A DNA stretch of 64,000 nt. It comes from Halopseudomonas bauzanensis. GTDB lineage: Bacteria > Pseudomonadota > Gammaproteobacteria > Pseudomonadales > Pseudomonadaceae. The stretch is taken from contig NZ_FOUA01000007.1 in assembly GCF_900114735.1 (NCBI RefSeq), positions 62,001 to 126,000 of the forward strand, given 5' to 3'. Position numbers and translations under genes: made by a program. This document shows, piece by piece, positions 1 through 9,260 of this stretch (within the stretch, counting starts at the first letter, position 1; every line of letters starts with the position of its first letter). The notes beneath the pieces were generated by a model, which worked only from the letters and a program-made list of their open reading frames with translations, was not told the DNA's origin and searched no databases.

Positions 1-76
1 GTAAAAACGCCTCCGCCGCCCGCTTTGAGGTAACCTGTGGTTTCCACAAATAAAACAATAAAGGTCGCTTACTACC

Positions 77-1240
77 ATGGCCTACGATATTAGCCAGCTA
101 CGCAAATTCGTTACTCCCGAGATCATTTTCGGCGCCGGTTCACGCAAAACCGTGGCCAACTACGTCAACACCTTCGCCGCCCGCAAGGTACTGCTGGTTT
201 CCGACCCTGGCGTGGTGGCAGCGGGCTGGGCCGCAGACGTGGAGAACAGTCTGCAAGAGCAGGGCGTGGACTACGTTTTGTATACCCAGGTATCGGCCAA
301 TCCGCGGGTAGAGGAGGTGATGCTGGGCGCCGAGGTCTATCGCTCCTCGGCTTGTGATGCCATCGTTGCCATTGGCGGGGGCAGCCCGATGGACTGCGCC
401 AAGGCGATCGGCATTGTCGCCACCAACGGTGGGCATATCCTCGATTTCGAGGGAGTCGATACCATTTGCACGCCCGTGCCGCCGGTGATCCTGATACCGA
501 CCACGGCGGGCACCTCGGCGGATGTGTCCCAGTTCGTGATCATTTCCAACCAGCAGGAGAGGGTGAAGTTCTCGATCATCAGCAAGGCGGTGGTGCCGGA
601 CGTGGCCCTGATCGATCCGGAAGTCACCGCCACCATGGATCCTTTCCTGTCTGCCTGTACCGGCGTCGATGCCCTGGTGCATGCGATCGAGGCTTATGTA
701 TCCACCGGCAGTGGGCCGATGACCGATGCCCACGCGCTGGAGGCCATGCGACTTATCAACGGCAACCTGGTGGCGATGATCAAGCAGCCCGACAATATCC
801 AGCTGCGCGAGAAAATCATGCTCGGCAGCCTGCAGGCCGGGCTGGCGTTCTCCAATGCCATTCTCGGGGCGGTGCATGCCATGTCGCACAGCCTGGGCGG
901 CTATCTGGATCTGCCCCATGGCCTGTGCAATGCCATCCTGATGGAGCACGTGGTGGCCTTCAACTATGATGCCGCCCCGGACCGTTTCAAGGTGGTGGCC
1001 CAGACGCTGGGTATCGATATCCGCGGCCTGAGCGGCCCGCAGGTCCGCCAGCGGTTGGTGCAGCATTTGATCGATTTCAAGCATGCGGTGGGCTTCGCGC
1101 AGACGCTGGGCATGCATGGCGTGGGCATCAGCGATCTGCCGATGCTGTCGATCCACGCCATGGACGATCCCTGTATCCTGACCAACCCGCGTGAATCCAG
1201 CATCAGGGATGTGGAAGTGGTTTATGCCGAAGCACTTTGA
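77..1240 (+). CDS. ercA: ErcA-like iron-containing alcohol dehydrogenase
   Basis: Group III (iron-dependent) alcohol dehydrogenase of 387 residues, of normal family length. The NAD-binding GGGSPMD motif is at residues 100-106. The metal ligands expected from the FucO family are all present: Asp198, His202, His267 and His281, with the usual 14-residue gap between the last two. The protein looks cytoplasmic (no signal peptide). In pseudomonads ErcA is a signalling component of ethanol oxidation control rather than the main catabolic enzyme; here that role is inferred from the kinase gene ercS, which overlaps its 3' end by 17 bases. The ATG lies 11 bases after an AAAGG-like ribosome site, which is weak. 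Family assignment is firm; its substrate cannot be told from sequence. Confidence 0.93.
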   Translation: MAYDISQLRKFVTPEIIFGAGSRKTVANYVNTFAARKVLLVSDPGVVAAGWAADVENSLQEQGVDYVLYTQVSANPRVEEVMLGAEVYRSSACDAIVAIGGGSPMDCAKAIGIVATNGGHILDFEGVDTICTPVPPVILIPTTAGTSADVSQFVIISNQQERVKFSIISKAVVPDVALIDPEVTATMDPFLSACTGVDALVHAIEAYVSTGSGPMTDAHALEAMRLINGNLVAMIKQPDNIQLREKIMLGSLQAGLAFSNAILGAVHAMSHSLGGYLDLPHGLCNAILMEHVVAFNYDAAPDRFKVVAQTLGIDIRGLSGPQVRQRLVQHLIDFKHAVGFAQTLGMHGVGISDLPMLSIHAMDDPCILTNPRESSIRDVEVVYAEAL

Positions 1241-2951
1241 CCCACGTCGCGAGATGCTGACCGGCCTGCTGGGGCTGGGGCTGCAGTCCGCGCGTAAAAG
1301 CTACTATCCGGAACTGATGGACCGTCTGCAGGAACTGGAAACAGAGCGCAATCGCTACAAGTGGCTGTTCGAGAATGCCGTGCATGGCATATTCCAGGGT
1401 GATATGGAGCACGGCATCCGGGCCGCCAACCCCTCACTGGTGCGCATGCTTGGCTATCCCTCGACCGTGGCCGTGCTGGCGGCAGCCGGTGAGCTGAAGG
1501 ATAACTTCTTCGCCGGCGGGCCGGCGGAGTTCGTCCAGGTCTGCGAGCGGCTACAGCTGGAGGGCGAGCTGGTTGGCTACGAGACTCGCCTGCGACGCCT
1601 GGATGGCAGCGAGCTGGATGTGCGCATGAACCTGTTGCTCAAACAAGAGGAGGGGCGCCAACTGGTGGAGGGCTTCGTTGCCGACATCAGCGGTCGCAAG
1701 CAGGCCGAGCGGGCCATGCAGCAGCTCAACGAACAACTGGAGCAGCGGGTGCATGAGCGCACCCTGGAACTGGAAACCCTGAATGACAGCCTGCGCCGCG
1801 AAATCATCGAACGGGAACGGGTGCAAGGGGCACTGCGTGATGCCCGGGATGCCGCCGAGCTCGCCAATCGCAACAAGGATCACTACTTGGCAGCGGTCAG
1901 TCACGATCTGCTGCAGCCGCTGAATGCCGCGCGGCTACTGATGGCCACCCTGCGTGAACGAGCATTGCCCAGGTCCGAGGCGCAACTGGTCGAACGCTCC
2001 CAAGCAGCATTGGAAAGCGCCGAGGACATACTCAGTGACCTGCTCGATATTGCCCGCCTGGATCATGGCAACATCCCGCTGGAGCTGGGCAATCACACCC
2101 TGGTCGAGATCATCGACCCGCTGTTGAGCGAGTTTCAGGGGCTGGTCGAAACCAACGGATTGCAGGTGCGGGCACGGCTCGGGCGCTGGGCCGTGCGCAC
2201 CGATTACCGCATGCTCAGCCGCATCCTGCGCAACCTGCTGAGCAATGCCATTCGCTATACACCGAGCGGGCGGATACTGATTGGTTGCCGGCGCCGGGGT
2301 GAGCTGTTGAGCATCCAGGTGTGGGACACCGGCCTGGGCATCCCCAGCGAACGCTTCGATGACATATTCCGTGAGTTCAACCAACTGCATGGTGACCGTG
2401 TCGGCCCACGCAAGGGAGCCGGGTTGGGGCTGGCGATTGTCGAACGTATCGCCCGGCTGCTCGAGGCGCCCCTGCAAGTGCAATCGGTGGTTGGTTCAGG
2501 TTCCATGTTCAGCGTCACCGTGCCGCTGGCCAGGGCCAGTGCACCGACCCCGCCGGATGCATTGCTGGCGCGGTTGCACGCGCCGCTGCAGGGGCGGCAT
2601 CTGCTGGTGATCGACAACGATGCGATGATCCTTTCCAGTATGCAGGGGCTGCTGGAACAGTGGGGCGCCCGGGTACAGGTCGCGGTCGATCTGCCGGGCG
2701 CACTGGCGGTGCTGAGTGGTCGCCTCCCGGACGCCATCCTTGCCGATTACCACCTCGATGCCGGGCAGACTGGTTGCGATGCGGTAAGCTGGTTGCGCGA
2801 ACACTTCCAATGGCAGATACCGGCAATCATGATCACCGCCGATCGCAGTGAACACAGCCGGCAGCGCTTGCGTGACCTGGGCATACCGGTGCTCAACAAG
2901 CCGATCAAGGCCGGCAAGCTCAGGGCCATGCTCGGGCAGGTGCTGCATTAG
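1224..2951 (+). CDS. ercS: ErcS-like cytoplasmic hybrid sensor histidine kinase (PAS-HK-REC)
   Basis: Hybrid kinase of 575 residues from the ATG at 1224, which follows a GGAAG ribosome site inside ercA; an upstream ATG at 1191 is less likely. Order of parts: a PAS domain (about 42-155), a coiled coil, HisKA with His227 in AVSHDLLQPL, HATPase_c with N-box Asn341 and G-boxes DTGLGI (368-373) and KGAGLGLAIV, then a receiver domain with Asp508 and Lys559. No transmembrane segment is visible, so it should sense a cytoplasmic signal. Translational overlap with ercA suggests the two act together. The HK-REC half closely resembles that of the second kinase at 5744-8317, which points to paralogy. Partner regulators are inferred to be ErbR and/or other exa-type regulators in this block. 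Confidence 0.92.
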   Translation: MPKHFDPRREMLTGLLGLGLQSARKSYYPELMDRLQELETERNRYKWLFENAVHGIFQGDMEHGIRAANPSLVRMLGYPSTVAVLAAAGELKDNFFAGGPAEFVQVCERLQLEGELVGYETRLRRLDGSELDVRMNLLLKQEEGRQLVEGFVADISGRKQAERAMQQLNEQLEQRVHERTLELETLNDSLRREIIERERVQGALRDARDAAELANRNKDHYLAAVSHDLLQPLNAARLLMATLRERALPRSEAQLVERSQAALESAEDILSDLLDIARLDHGNIPLELGNHTLVEIIDPLLSEFQGLVETNGLQVRARLGRWAVRTDYRMLSRILRNLLSNAIRYTPSGRILIGCRRRGELLSIQVWDTGLGIPSERFDDIFREFNQLHGDRVGPRKGAGLGLAIVERIARLLEAPLQVQSVVGSGSMFSVTVPLARASAPTPPDALLARLHAPLQGRHLLVIDNDAMILSSMQGLLEQWGARVQVAVDLPGALAVLSGRLPDAILADYHLDAGQTGCDAVSWLREHFQWQIPAIMITADRSEHSRQRLRDLGIPVLNKPIKAGKLRAMLGQVLH

Positions 2952-3126
2952 GCTCTGGTCCTGGGAACGTCAAGCACCCGCTTGATGGGCGAGTCAGCCG
3001 GTAACGCCATTGCCGCTGGCCAGCCCTGGTACGAGCTGGTGCTCGAACCTCCCAGGCCCAAGTCCCTCCACCTCGGCCAGAGCCAGGCAGCAATGTGCCC
3101 GAGGGTGAGTGGAAAAACACGCTTCC

Positions 3127-3220
3127 TCCCAAGGTAGCAAGCGAGCATGTGCTTTGGCAGCAGCTCGTCAATCCTTGGTAGGGCCCACCAAAGCCCGGTA
3201 CTTTCAGCTCCTTGGCAGAA
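3127..3220. promoter_or_regulatory. Cluster of CCAAGG/CCAAAG boxes upstream of the porin
   Basis: The 346-base gap 2952-3297 has no gene. It holds a small hairpin after ercS (8-bp arms, 2968-2987, no T-run) and then five CCAAGG or CCAAAG cores on both strands: TCCCAAGGTAGCA at 3127-3139 (+), TGCCAAAGC read from 3163 (-), TACCAAGG read from 3180 (-), ACCAAAG at 3187-3193 (+), and TGCCAAGG read from about 3216 (-). Cores are spaced roughly 14-24 bases apart. The best copy matches the 13-bp motif found before the regulator at 9261 and between exaA and exaB. I infer an activator-binding region for the porin; the binding protein is not known. Confidence 0.5.
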
Positions 3221-3297
3221 TGGGGGCGCTGCCTCCGCTTTCCGATAATCCGCTGGACGCCCAGTTTCGTCAGCCACTGATTCCATCGGAGAGCACA

Positions 3298-4473
3298 ATG
3301 AACAAGAACAATACTGCCTATCCTCTATTGACCGCCCTGGCTGCGGCCATGCTCAGCGCACCGGCCTCGGCCGCCATCACCCTGTACGATCAGGATGACA
3401 CCAGCTTTTCGGTCGACGGCTATTTCAATGCCTTCTACGTGCACAACAAGGTTGATCATATCGACCCCGATCTGGACCGCAACCAGTCGCGGGTGAAAAT
3501 GGGTTTCCTGCCCAACTACATCGGTTTCAATGTCGGCAAGAAATACGACAACCTGACCCTCGGTGGCCGTTCCTCGTTCTGGGTCACCATCAACGACAGC
3601 CAGGACAACGCCACCGAGACCGGCATCGATGTTCGCCAGTTCTACGGTACCGTTTCCGGCAGTTGGGGTGAGGTACTGTTCGGCAAGGACTTCGGCCTGT
3701 TCGGACGCTCGAACATCATGCTCGACGAGTTCCTTACTGCCTATGGCCAATCCAGCGATACCCTCGGCCTGGTCGATGGTGGCGGCGTATCCTTCGGCAA
3801 TATCGGCACCGGCTATCCCTATCCGTTTCCCACTTCGCAGATCACCTACCGTTCACCGGTGATGAGCGGCTTTCGCGCCGCCGTGGGCATCATGGACCCG
3901 GTCGATGGTCATCTGGTGGACGACAACGGTGTGCAGACCGGCAAGGACTACCAGGACAGTCCCCGTTTCGAGAGTGAGCTCACCTACCAGTTCGAGCTGG
4001 GTGGCGCGCAACTGCATAGCTGGCTCAACGGCATGTACCAGCAGGCGGATAATACCGGCGCAGGCATTGATTCGGTGACCTCCCGCGGGCTGGGCTACGG
4101 TGTGCAGGCCAAGCTGGGGGCACTGTCGCTGACCGGCTCCGGCTTCAACGCCGAGGGCGTCAATCCCTTCTTCACCAACAACGCGACCCAGGCCAGCCTG
4201 CGCGAAAGCGACAGCAAGGGTTACCTGCTGCAGGGCTCGTATACCTTTGGCAAGACCCGGGTGGCGCTGTCCTATGGCAAGACCCGGGATGACGGCAACG
4301 GCCTGGGCTATCAGGCGGACTTCAAGACCAGCGGTATCGGCCTGTTCCACAGTCTCAATGAGAACCTGACACTGGTTGCCGAGTACAACCGTTTCGACCT
4401 GAAGAACCGTGATGCCGGTGACCGGATAGAAGAAACCGACACCCTGGCCCTGGGAGTGGCGCTGGGCTGGTAG
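3298..4473 (+). CDS. Outer-membrane general porin, possible alcohol-regulon porin
   Basis: 391-residue outer-membrane protein with a 25-residue signal peptide ending APASA. The mature part has repeated amphipathic strands with the trimeric Gram-negative porin pattern (GYFNAFYV, GEVLFGKDFGLFGRS, QITYRSPVMSGFRAAVG) and ends in an aromatic residue (GVALGW), the usual BAM signal. The start at 3298 follows CGGAGAG at good spacing. It lies between the two kinase genes of the ethanol system, and its promoter carries the same motif as exaA/exaB. I infer that it admits alcohols or related substrates to the periplasmic dehydrogenase, but substrate specificity cannot be read from the sequence. Confidence 0.85.
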   Translation: MNKNNTAYPLLTALAAAMLSAPASAAITLYDQDDTSFSVDGYFNAFYVHNKVDHIDPDLDRNQSRVKMGFLPNYIGFNVGKKYDNLTLGGRSSFWVTINDSQDNATETGIDVRQFYGTVSGSWGEVLFGKDFGLFGRSNIMLDEFLTAYGQSSDTLGLVDGGGVSFGNIGTGYPYPFPTSQITYRSPVMSGFRAAVGIMDPVDGHLVDDNGVQTGKDYQDSPRFESELTYQFELGGAQLHSWLNGMYQQADNTGAGIDSVTSRGLGYGVQAKLGALSLTGSGFNAEGVNPFFTNNATQASLRESDSKGYLLQGSYTFGKTRVALSYGKTRDDGNGLGYQADFKTSGIGLFHSLNENLTLVAEYNRFDLKNRDAGDRIEETDTLALGVALGW

Positions 4474-4501
4474 AGGCCGGCGGGCAGCCCTTCGTCCTTT
4501 A

Positions 4502-4576
4502 GCACTAGGGTCTTGCTACTCAAGCAGGATGGGGCCGGGGCGGGGGGCTCAATAGAATGACAACAGCCCCTAGTGC
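4502..4576. promoter_or_regulatory. Long-spaced inverted repeat in front of the FIST gene
   Basis: A 9-bp sequence GCACTAGGG at 4502-4510 is repeated in exact inverted form, CCCTAGTGC, at 4568-4576, with 57 bases between. The right arm ends 11 bases before the FIST start codon and abuts its GAGAGG ribosome site. The pair brackets the likely promoter. This could be an operator pair that loops DNA, or an RNA stem that hides the ribosome site; both readings are inference. Confidence 0.4.
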
Positions 4577-4587
4577 GAGAGGTAACC

Positions 4588-5736
4588 ATGCAGCAGATAT
4601 TGGCAGATTGTTTCCGGACCGCCATGACCGATGTTGCCGATCCCGAGCTGGCGGCGCAGAGCCTGGCTAGCCAGTTGCTCCATCCCCATCTGGGCTTCGT
4701 GCTGTTCTTCTGCTCATCTCAGTACCCGCTCACCAGGCTGGGGGAGGCGTTGGAGCAGCATTTTGGCGGTGTGGTCCTGGTCGGGTGCACTACGGCCGGC
4801 GAGATAACCTCGCAAGGTTATGGCCGGGGCTGCATCAGCGCCGTGGGGTTCGATTGCCGCGCCTTTGCCATCGACAGTACCTTGATCAGTGCACTGGATG
4901 ATTTCAGCCTGGTGGATGCTCAGGCGGCGGCCGACCGAATGCTGGACCACTGCCGTCACGCGGGACTGGCTCCGATCAAGGGGCACACCTTTGCCCTGAC
5001 CCTGCTCGATGGCCTTTCCAGCCGCGAGGAAGTGGTGCTTGCCACCCTGAACGCCACGCTGGGGAGCATTCCGCATTTTGGCGGATCGGCGGGCGGCGAC
5101 GATCACCCGGTGCATACCTACGTCTATTACCAGGGCACCTTCCACTCCGAGGCGGCGGTAGTGGTGATGGTCAATACTTGGCTCGATTTCGAAGTTTTCA
5201 CCACCCATAACCTAGAGGCGAAGGCTGAAAAACTGGTGGTAACCGCCGCCGATACCGAGCGCCGGACCGTGCTGGAGCTCAATGCCGAGCCCGCCGCAGA
5301 GGAGTACGCGAGGCTGGTCGGTGTGCCTGTCGAGCAGTTGAGTACCGCCACCTTCGCGATGAACGCACTGGCGGTGCGTATCCGTGATCAGTTCTATGTG
5401 CGCTCCATCCAGCGGGTCAACCCTGATGGCAGCCTGACCTTCTATTGCGCAGTGGATACCGGCATCGTGCTGACCGCAATGGCCTCGCGACCATTGCTGC
5501 CGGACCTGCAGCAGCAGCTGGCGCAATTGCGCCAGCGCCTGGGCGAGCCGGTACTCATGATCGCCTGCGACTGCGTGTTGCGTCGGCTGGAAGCCGAGCT
5601 GCTGGGGGATGATGATGAGTTGGCCAGCTACATGGCCAGCAATGCAGTGATAGGTTTCAATACCTACGGCGAGCAGTTCAATGGCATGCACATCAACCAA
5701 ACCTTCACCGGGGTGGTTTTTGCCTACCCGCACTGA
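4588..5736 (+). CDS. FIST-domain sensory protein
   Basis: 382-residue cytoplasmic protein with FIST N and FIST C signatures (VLVGCTTAGEITSQGY, HFGGSAGGDDH, and the C-terminal IGFNTYGEQFNGMHINQTFTGVVF). FIST proteins are thought to bind small ligands and to feed signal transduction. It begins at the ATG at 4588 behind GAGAGG. It ends 7 bases before the next kinase gene, so the two are almost certainly co-translated and the FIST protein may supply the ligand signal to that kinase. From memory a FIST gene also sits next to ercS' in P. aeruginosa, which supports a role in ethanol signalling. Ligand unknown. Confidence 0.88.
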   Translation: MQQILADCFRTAMTDVADPELAAQSLASQLLHPHLGFVLFFCSSQYPLTRLGEALEQHFGGVVLVGCTTAGEITSQGYGRGCISAVGFDCRAFAIDSTLISALDDFSLVDAQAAADRMLDHCRHAGLAPIKGHTFALTLLDGLSSREEVVLATLNATLGSIPHFGGSAGGDDHPVHTYVYYQGTFHSEAAVVVMVNTWLDFEVFTTHNLEAKAEKLVVTAADTERRTVLELNAEPAAEEYARLVGVPVEQLSTATFAMNALAVRIRDQFYVRSIQRVNPDGSLTFYCAVDTGIVLTAMASRPLLPDLQQQLAQLRQRLGEPVLMIACDCVLRRLEAELLGDDDELASYMASNAVIGFNTYGEQFNGMHINQTFTGVVFAYPH

Positions 5737-5743
5737 AGCGAGC

Positions 5744-8317
5744 ATGCAGGCCGATCGCGACGAACTGCAGGCTCTGCGCGCCGCCAACAATAAGCTGCGA
5801 AGGATCAACGCGGCGCTCATCGAGCGCGTCGAGTCGATTGCCAACCCGCGTACCGAAGGTTACGCAGCTTTCCAGCATTCGGTAGAGCTGGCCGAGCAGG
5901 TACGCGAGCGTACCCAGGCATTGAACGAGACCATGGCCGAGCTGCAAGCCAGCAACCGGCTGCTCAACGAGGCGCGGGCGCGGGCGGAAACCGCCCGGCA
6001 TCACCTGGCAGATGCCATCGAAAGCATGAATGACGGGGTGGTACTGTTCGACAAGGACAAACGTGCGGTGCTGTTCAACAGTCATTATGCGCGCTTCTGG
6101 CATGGCACCCGGGTGCGGGTGCGTGAGGGGGCGCGACTGGAGGAGCTCAAGCGCCTGGCGACCGCAACCGGCCTGGTGATCGACATGGAAGCCGGCAGCG
6201 ATGGGCACATGCTTTACCGTATGCGCAACAAACGCTGGGTCCAGGTCCGTGAGCGTCCGACCCGAGAGGGCGGGTTGGTCATTCTCTATACAGACATCAC
6301 CGACCTGAAGAACTCCGAAACAGCCCGCCGGGAACAGGCCCTGGCGCAGAAGACGCGACTGCTGCAGCGGACCGTGGACAGCCTGTCCCAGGGCGTTGCC
6401 GTGGTCAACGAGCAGGGCGGGCTGGAGCTCTGGAACTACCGCTTCCTGGAGCTGGCCGGGCTGGCCCCGATACAGCCGCACCGGCCCTTTGCCGAAGTGC
6501 TGGAGGACAGCGAACTGGAGCTGTTCACGCCCGGCAGCCACAGCGTAGCGGGCCAGCCAGAGCTGACCCGTGAACAGCGCCTGGACAATGGCCGGGTGCT
6601 GGAAATGCGCAGCCACCCCATGCCGGCCGGTGGCTTCGTCAATACCTACACCGATATCACCGAGCGTGACCTGTATGCCAAGGCACTGCTGGAAAGCGAG
6701 CGCTGGGTACGCCTGATCACCGACCAGTTGCCGGCCATGATCGCCTACGTAGAGCAGGACCTGAGCTATCAGTTCACCAACCGGATGTATGACGAATGGT
6801 ACGGCTGGCAACGCGGCAACATCCTCGGGCAGAGCATGATTCATGTGCATGACGCGGAGCAATTCGCTCGTCTGGAGCCCTACATCGAACGGGCCTTCCA
6901 GGGTGAAAGCGTGAGCTTCGAGTTTGCCGAACGCAGCCTCCAGGGGGATGAGCGCTACCTGCTGCGTTCCTATGTACCCAACCGCAACCCCGATGGTGAG
7001 GTTACCGGCCTGTTCGTGTTGATCCGCGATGTCACCGAGCGCCAGCGCAGCGCTGAAGCCTTGCACCAGGCCTATCAGCATCTGGAACAACGGGTGCGCG
7101 AACGTACCCGGGAGCTGACCAGCGTCAATGACCAACTGCGTCAGGAAATCAATGAACGGGCCAGGGCGGAGGCGCGCTTGCGCGAAGCCAAGCATGAAGC
7201 CGAACAGGCCAATCTGTCGAAAACCAAGTTCCTCGCCGCGGTCAGCCATGATCTGCTGCAGCCGCTGAATGCGGCGCGGCTGTTCACCGGAGCCCTGCTT
7301 GAACAGCCGGTGCCGCCGGCCAGTAGTGCGTTGGCCAGGCAAATCAACCAGTCCCTTGAAGATGTCGAGAACCTGCTTGGCACCCTGGTGGACATATCCA
7401 AGCTCGATGCCGGTGTGATCAAGCCCGATGTCGGTTCCTTCAATATCGCTGACCTGCTGGACAACCTGGCCAACGAGTACCGGCAGGTCTGCGCCAGCCA
7501 ACAGTTGCAGTTCCGTTTTGTCGGCAGCCAATGCGTGGTGCACAGCGATGTGCAGCTGCTGGCGCGTATTCTGCGCAACTTCCTGACCAACGCGGTTCGC
7601 TATACGCAGCATGGCCGGGTGCTGCTGGGTTGTCGACGGCATGCTCGGGGGCTGCGCATCGAAGTCTGGGATACCGGAATGGGCATTGCCCAGGACAAGC
7701 TGGAAGAGATCTTCCAGGAGTTCAAGCGCATTCAGCCCGCGAGCCAAGCTCGGGATCAGGGGCTGGGCCTGGGGCTGGCCATCGCCGATAAGGTCGCGCG
7801 CATGCTTGGTCACTGCATTCAGGTGCGTTCGGTCGAGGGCAGGGGATCGGTGTTCTCCGTCGAGATACCCTACGGCAGGCGCGGCCCGGCCGCGGCCACG
7901 CAGCTGAGCATGCCGGCCAGCATTGGCGAGCACTTGCGCGGCGCGCGTATCTGGGTGCTGGATAATGACCCGTCCATCTGCGCGGCCATGCGCACTCTGC
8001 TGGAGAATTGGGAGTGCCAGGTGATCACGGCGCTGTCAGCCGATGACCTGGCCAGTCAGGTGGATGGCTTCCGCGCCGCAGCGGATCTGCTGCTCGCCGA
8101 CTACCACCTGGACAATGGGGTCAATGGGGTGGATGTTGCCGCGGCGATCAACGTCCGCCGGGCCATGCCGCTGCCGGTATTACTGATCACCGCCAACTAC
8201 AGCAACGAATTGAAGCAGCAGGTACGGGAGCTGGGGCACATGCTGATGCACAAACCGGTCAAGCCGATGAAGCTGAAGGCTGCCATGAGCCACATGCTGA
8301 CACCCACAGAGCGGTGA
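5744..8317 (+). CDS. ErcS'-like multi-PAS hybrid sensor histidine kinase
   Basis: 857-residue hybrid kinase, soluble as far as can be seen. Parts in order: an N-terminal coiled coil (1-85), three PAS-type modules ending near YTDITDLKN (182-190), TYTDITERD (301-309) and IRDVTERQ (427-434), a second coiled coil, HisKA with His502 in AVSHDLLQPL, HATPase_c with DTGMGI and GLGLGLAIADK, and a receiver with Asp786. The start at 5744 is 7 bases past the FIST stop. The kinase core shares long stretches with ErcS (SHDLLQPLNAARL, RILRNLLSNAIRYT-type N-box), so the two probably arose by duplication and may share targets. It ends only 4 bases from the convergent stop of erbR. Confidence 0.9.
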   Translation: MQADRDELQALRAANNKLRRINAALIERVESIANPRTEGYAAFQHSVELAEQVRERTQALNETMAELQASNRLLNEARARAETARHHLADAIESMNDGVVLFDKDKRAVLFNSHYARFWHGTRVRVREGARLEELKRLATATGLVIDMEAGSDGHMLYRMRNKRWVQVRERPTREGGLVILYTDITDLKNSETARREQALAQKTRLLQRTVDSLSQGVAVVNEQGGLELWNYRFLELAGLAPIQPHRPFAEVLEDSELELFTPGSHSVAGQPELTREQRLDNGRVLEMRSHPMPAGGFVNTYTDITERDLYAKALLESERWVRLITDQLPAMIAYVEQDLSYQFTNRMYDEWYGWQRGNILGQSMIHVHDAEQFARLEPYIERAFQGESVSFEFAERSLQGDERYLLRSYVPNRNPDGEVTGLFVLIRDVTERQRSAEALHQAYQHLEQRVRERTRELTSVNDQLRQEINERARAEARLREAKHEAEQANLSKTKFLAAVSHDLLQPLNAARLFTGALLEQPVPPASSALARQINQSLEDVENLLGTLVDISKLDAGVIKPDVGSFNIADLLDNLANEYRQVCASQQLQFRFVGSQCVVHSDVQLLARILRNFLTNAVRYTQHGRVLLGCRRHARGLRIEVWDTGMGIAQDKLEEIFQEFKRIQPASQARDQGLGLGLAIADKVARMLGHCIQVRSVEGRGSVFSVEIPYGRRGPAAATQLSMPASIGEHLRGARIWVLDNDPSICAAMRTLLENWECQVITALSADDLASQVDGFRAAADLLLADYHLDNGVNGVDVAAAINVRRAMPLPVLLITANYSNELKQQVRELGHMLMHKPVKPMKLKAAMSHMLTPTER

Positions 8318-8321
8318 CGCT

Positions 8322-8984
8322 TCAGCGTCTGAGATAGGCGCTGAAGTCCACATCGACGGCGGAAAGAATCGCCTGAACCCGGTTGCTGACGCTGAGTTTG
8401 CGGAGAATCGCCGACACATGCGCCTTGACCGTGGTTTCGGCAATGTCCAGGTGATAGGCGATCTGCTTGTTCGATTCCCCCTTGGCCATGCGCTCCAGGA
8501 CCAGCAACTGCTTGCGGGTGAGGGCGTACAGCAGCTCCGGCGACAACGGGGCTTCGTCGGGAGTGCGGCGGGTAATGATGCGGTTGGAGCGGATGATATC
8601 CGACGGCAGGTAGACGTCACCGGCGAGGATCTGCACTATGGCCTCGGTCATCTGCGCCCTGGGCGAGGATTTGGTGATGAAACCCACCGCCCCATAGGTG
8701 ATGGCCTGCAGTACTACCTGCTTGTCTTCCTCGGCGGAGACGATCACCACCGGGATCGAGGGCGACTCGTTGCGCAGGCTGATCAGGCCGTTCAACCCGT
8801 TCATGCCGGGCATGTTCAGGTCCAGCAGGATCAGGTCCAGATCATCGTGCTCCCTGGCAATGGTCAGCGCGCTGTCCAGGTCCGAGGTTTCCAGCAGTTC
8901 AGAGCCGGGAAAGCCGGCTGCAATCACGTTGCAGATAGCTTCACGAAACAGCGGATGATCGTCGGCTATCAATATCTTGTGCAT
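8322..8984 (-). CDS. erbR: ErbR/AgmR-type LuxR-family response regulator
   Basis: 220-residue NarL/FixJ-type regulator. The receiver keeps the acidic pair Asp8-Asp9, phosphoacceptor Asp55 ([10 protein letters not shown]) and the switch Lys in FITKSS. A GerE/LuxR helix-turn-helix follows ([19 protein letters not shown]). In pseudomonads ErbR (AgmR) is the key activator of PQQ-dependent alcohol oxidation and pqq genes. It is convergent with the ErcS'-like kinase and divergent from the atypical regulator at 9261, so it has its own promoter in 8985-9260. Being intact, it is the most likely acceptor of phosphate from the two hybrid kinases. Confidence 0.93.
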   Translation of the reverse strand: MHKILIADDHPLFREAICNVIAAGFPGSELLETSDLDSALTIAREHDDLDLILLDLNMPGMNGLNGLISLRNESPSIPVVIVSAEEDKQVVLQAITYGAVGFITKSSPRAQMTEAIVQILAGDVYLPSDIIRSNRIITRRTPDEAPLSPELLYALTRKQLLVLERMAKGESNKQIAYHLDIAETTVKAHVSAILRKLSVSNRVQAILSAVDVDFSAYLRR

Positions 8985-9108
8985 GGCCTGCTCCAGATTT
9001 TTCTTGTTATGGGCTGCCAGTCATGACGCTCGCAGCATTTGTATTATGTCCGGCATTACACCCTGCGGCAGGGGCACTTTCAAATAGTACATTGGCATCA
9101 CAAGATAC

Positions 9109-9186
9109 AACCAAAGTAGTAGATGGCAGTGGAAAAAACTGCCGCACCCTGCCAACAAGTAGCGCTCAGGAAGTACCAAGGTAGCA
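9109..9186 (+). promoter_or_regulatory. CCAAGG-type motif copies upstream of the atypical regulator
   Basis: The 276-base divergent region 8985-9260 contains AACCAAAGTAGTA at 9109-9121, a degenerate CCAACAAGTAGC at 9152-9163 and a near-perfect TACCAAGGTAGCA at 9174-9186. These match copies before the porin and between exaA and exaB. The last copy ends 75 bases before the ATG at 9261, a plausible activator position. Regulation by ErbR or by the product itself is inferred. Confidence 0.5.
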
Positions 9187-9260
9187 TTCAAGTGCAGGGC
9201 CCAGGCCTTAGCATGGAAGCACGTTGGCGGTGCCGCCGCTATTGGCTGGGAGGTCGGGGC

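Noticed and set aside
5705..7933. Very long open frame antisense to the ErcS'-like kinase; similar ones antisense to exaA (11032-12669), aceA (45163-46935) and ppsA (50972-52660)
   Set aside because: Each mirrors a well-identified gene on the other strand, has low-complexity composition typical of GC-rich shadows, and shows no recognisable domain.
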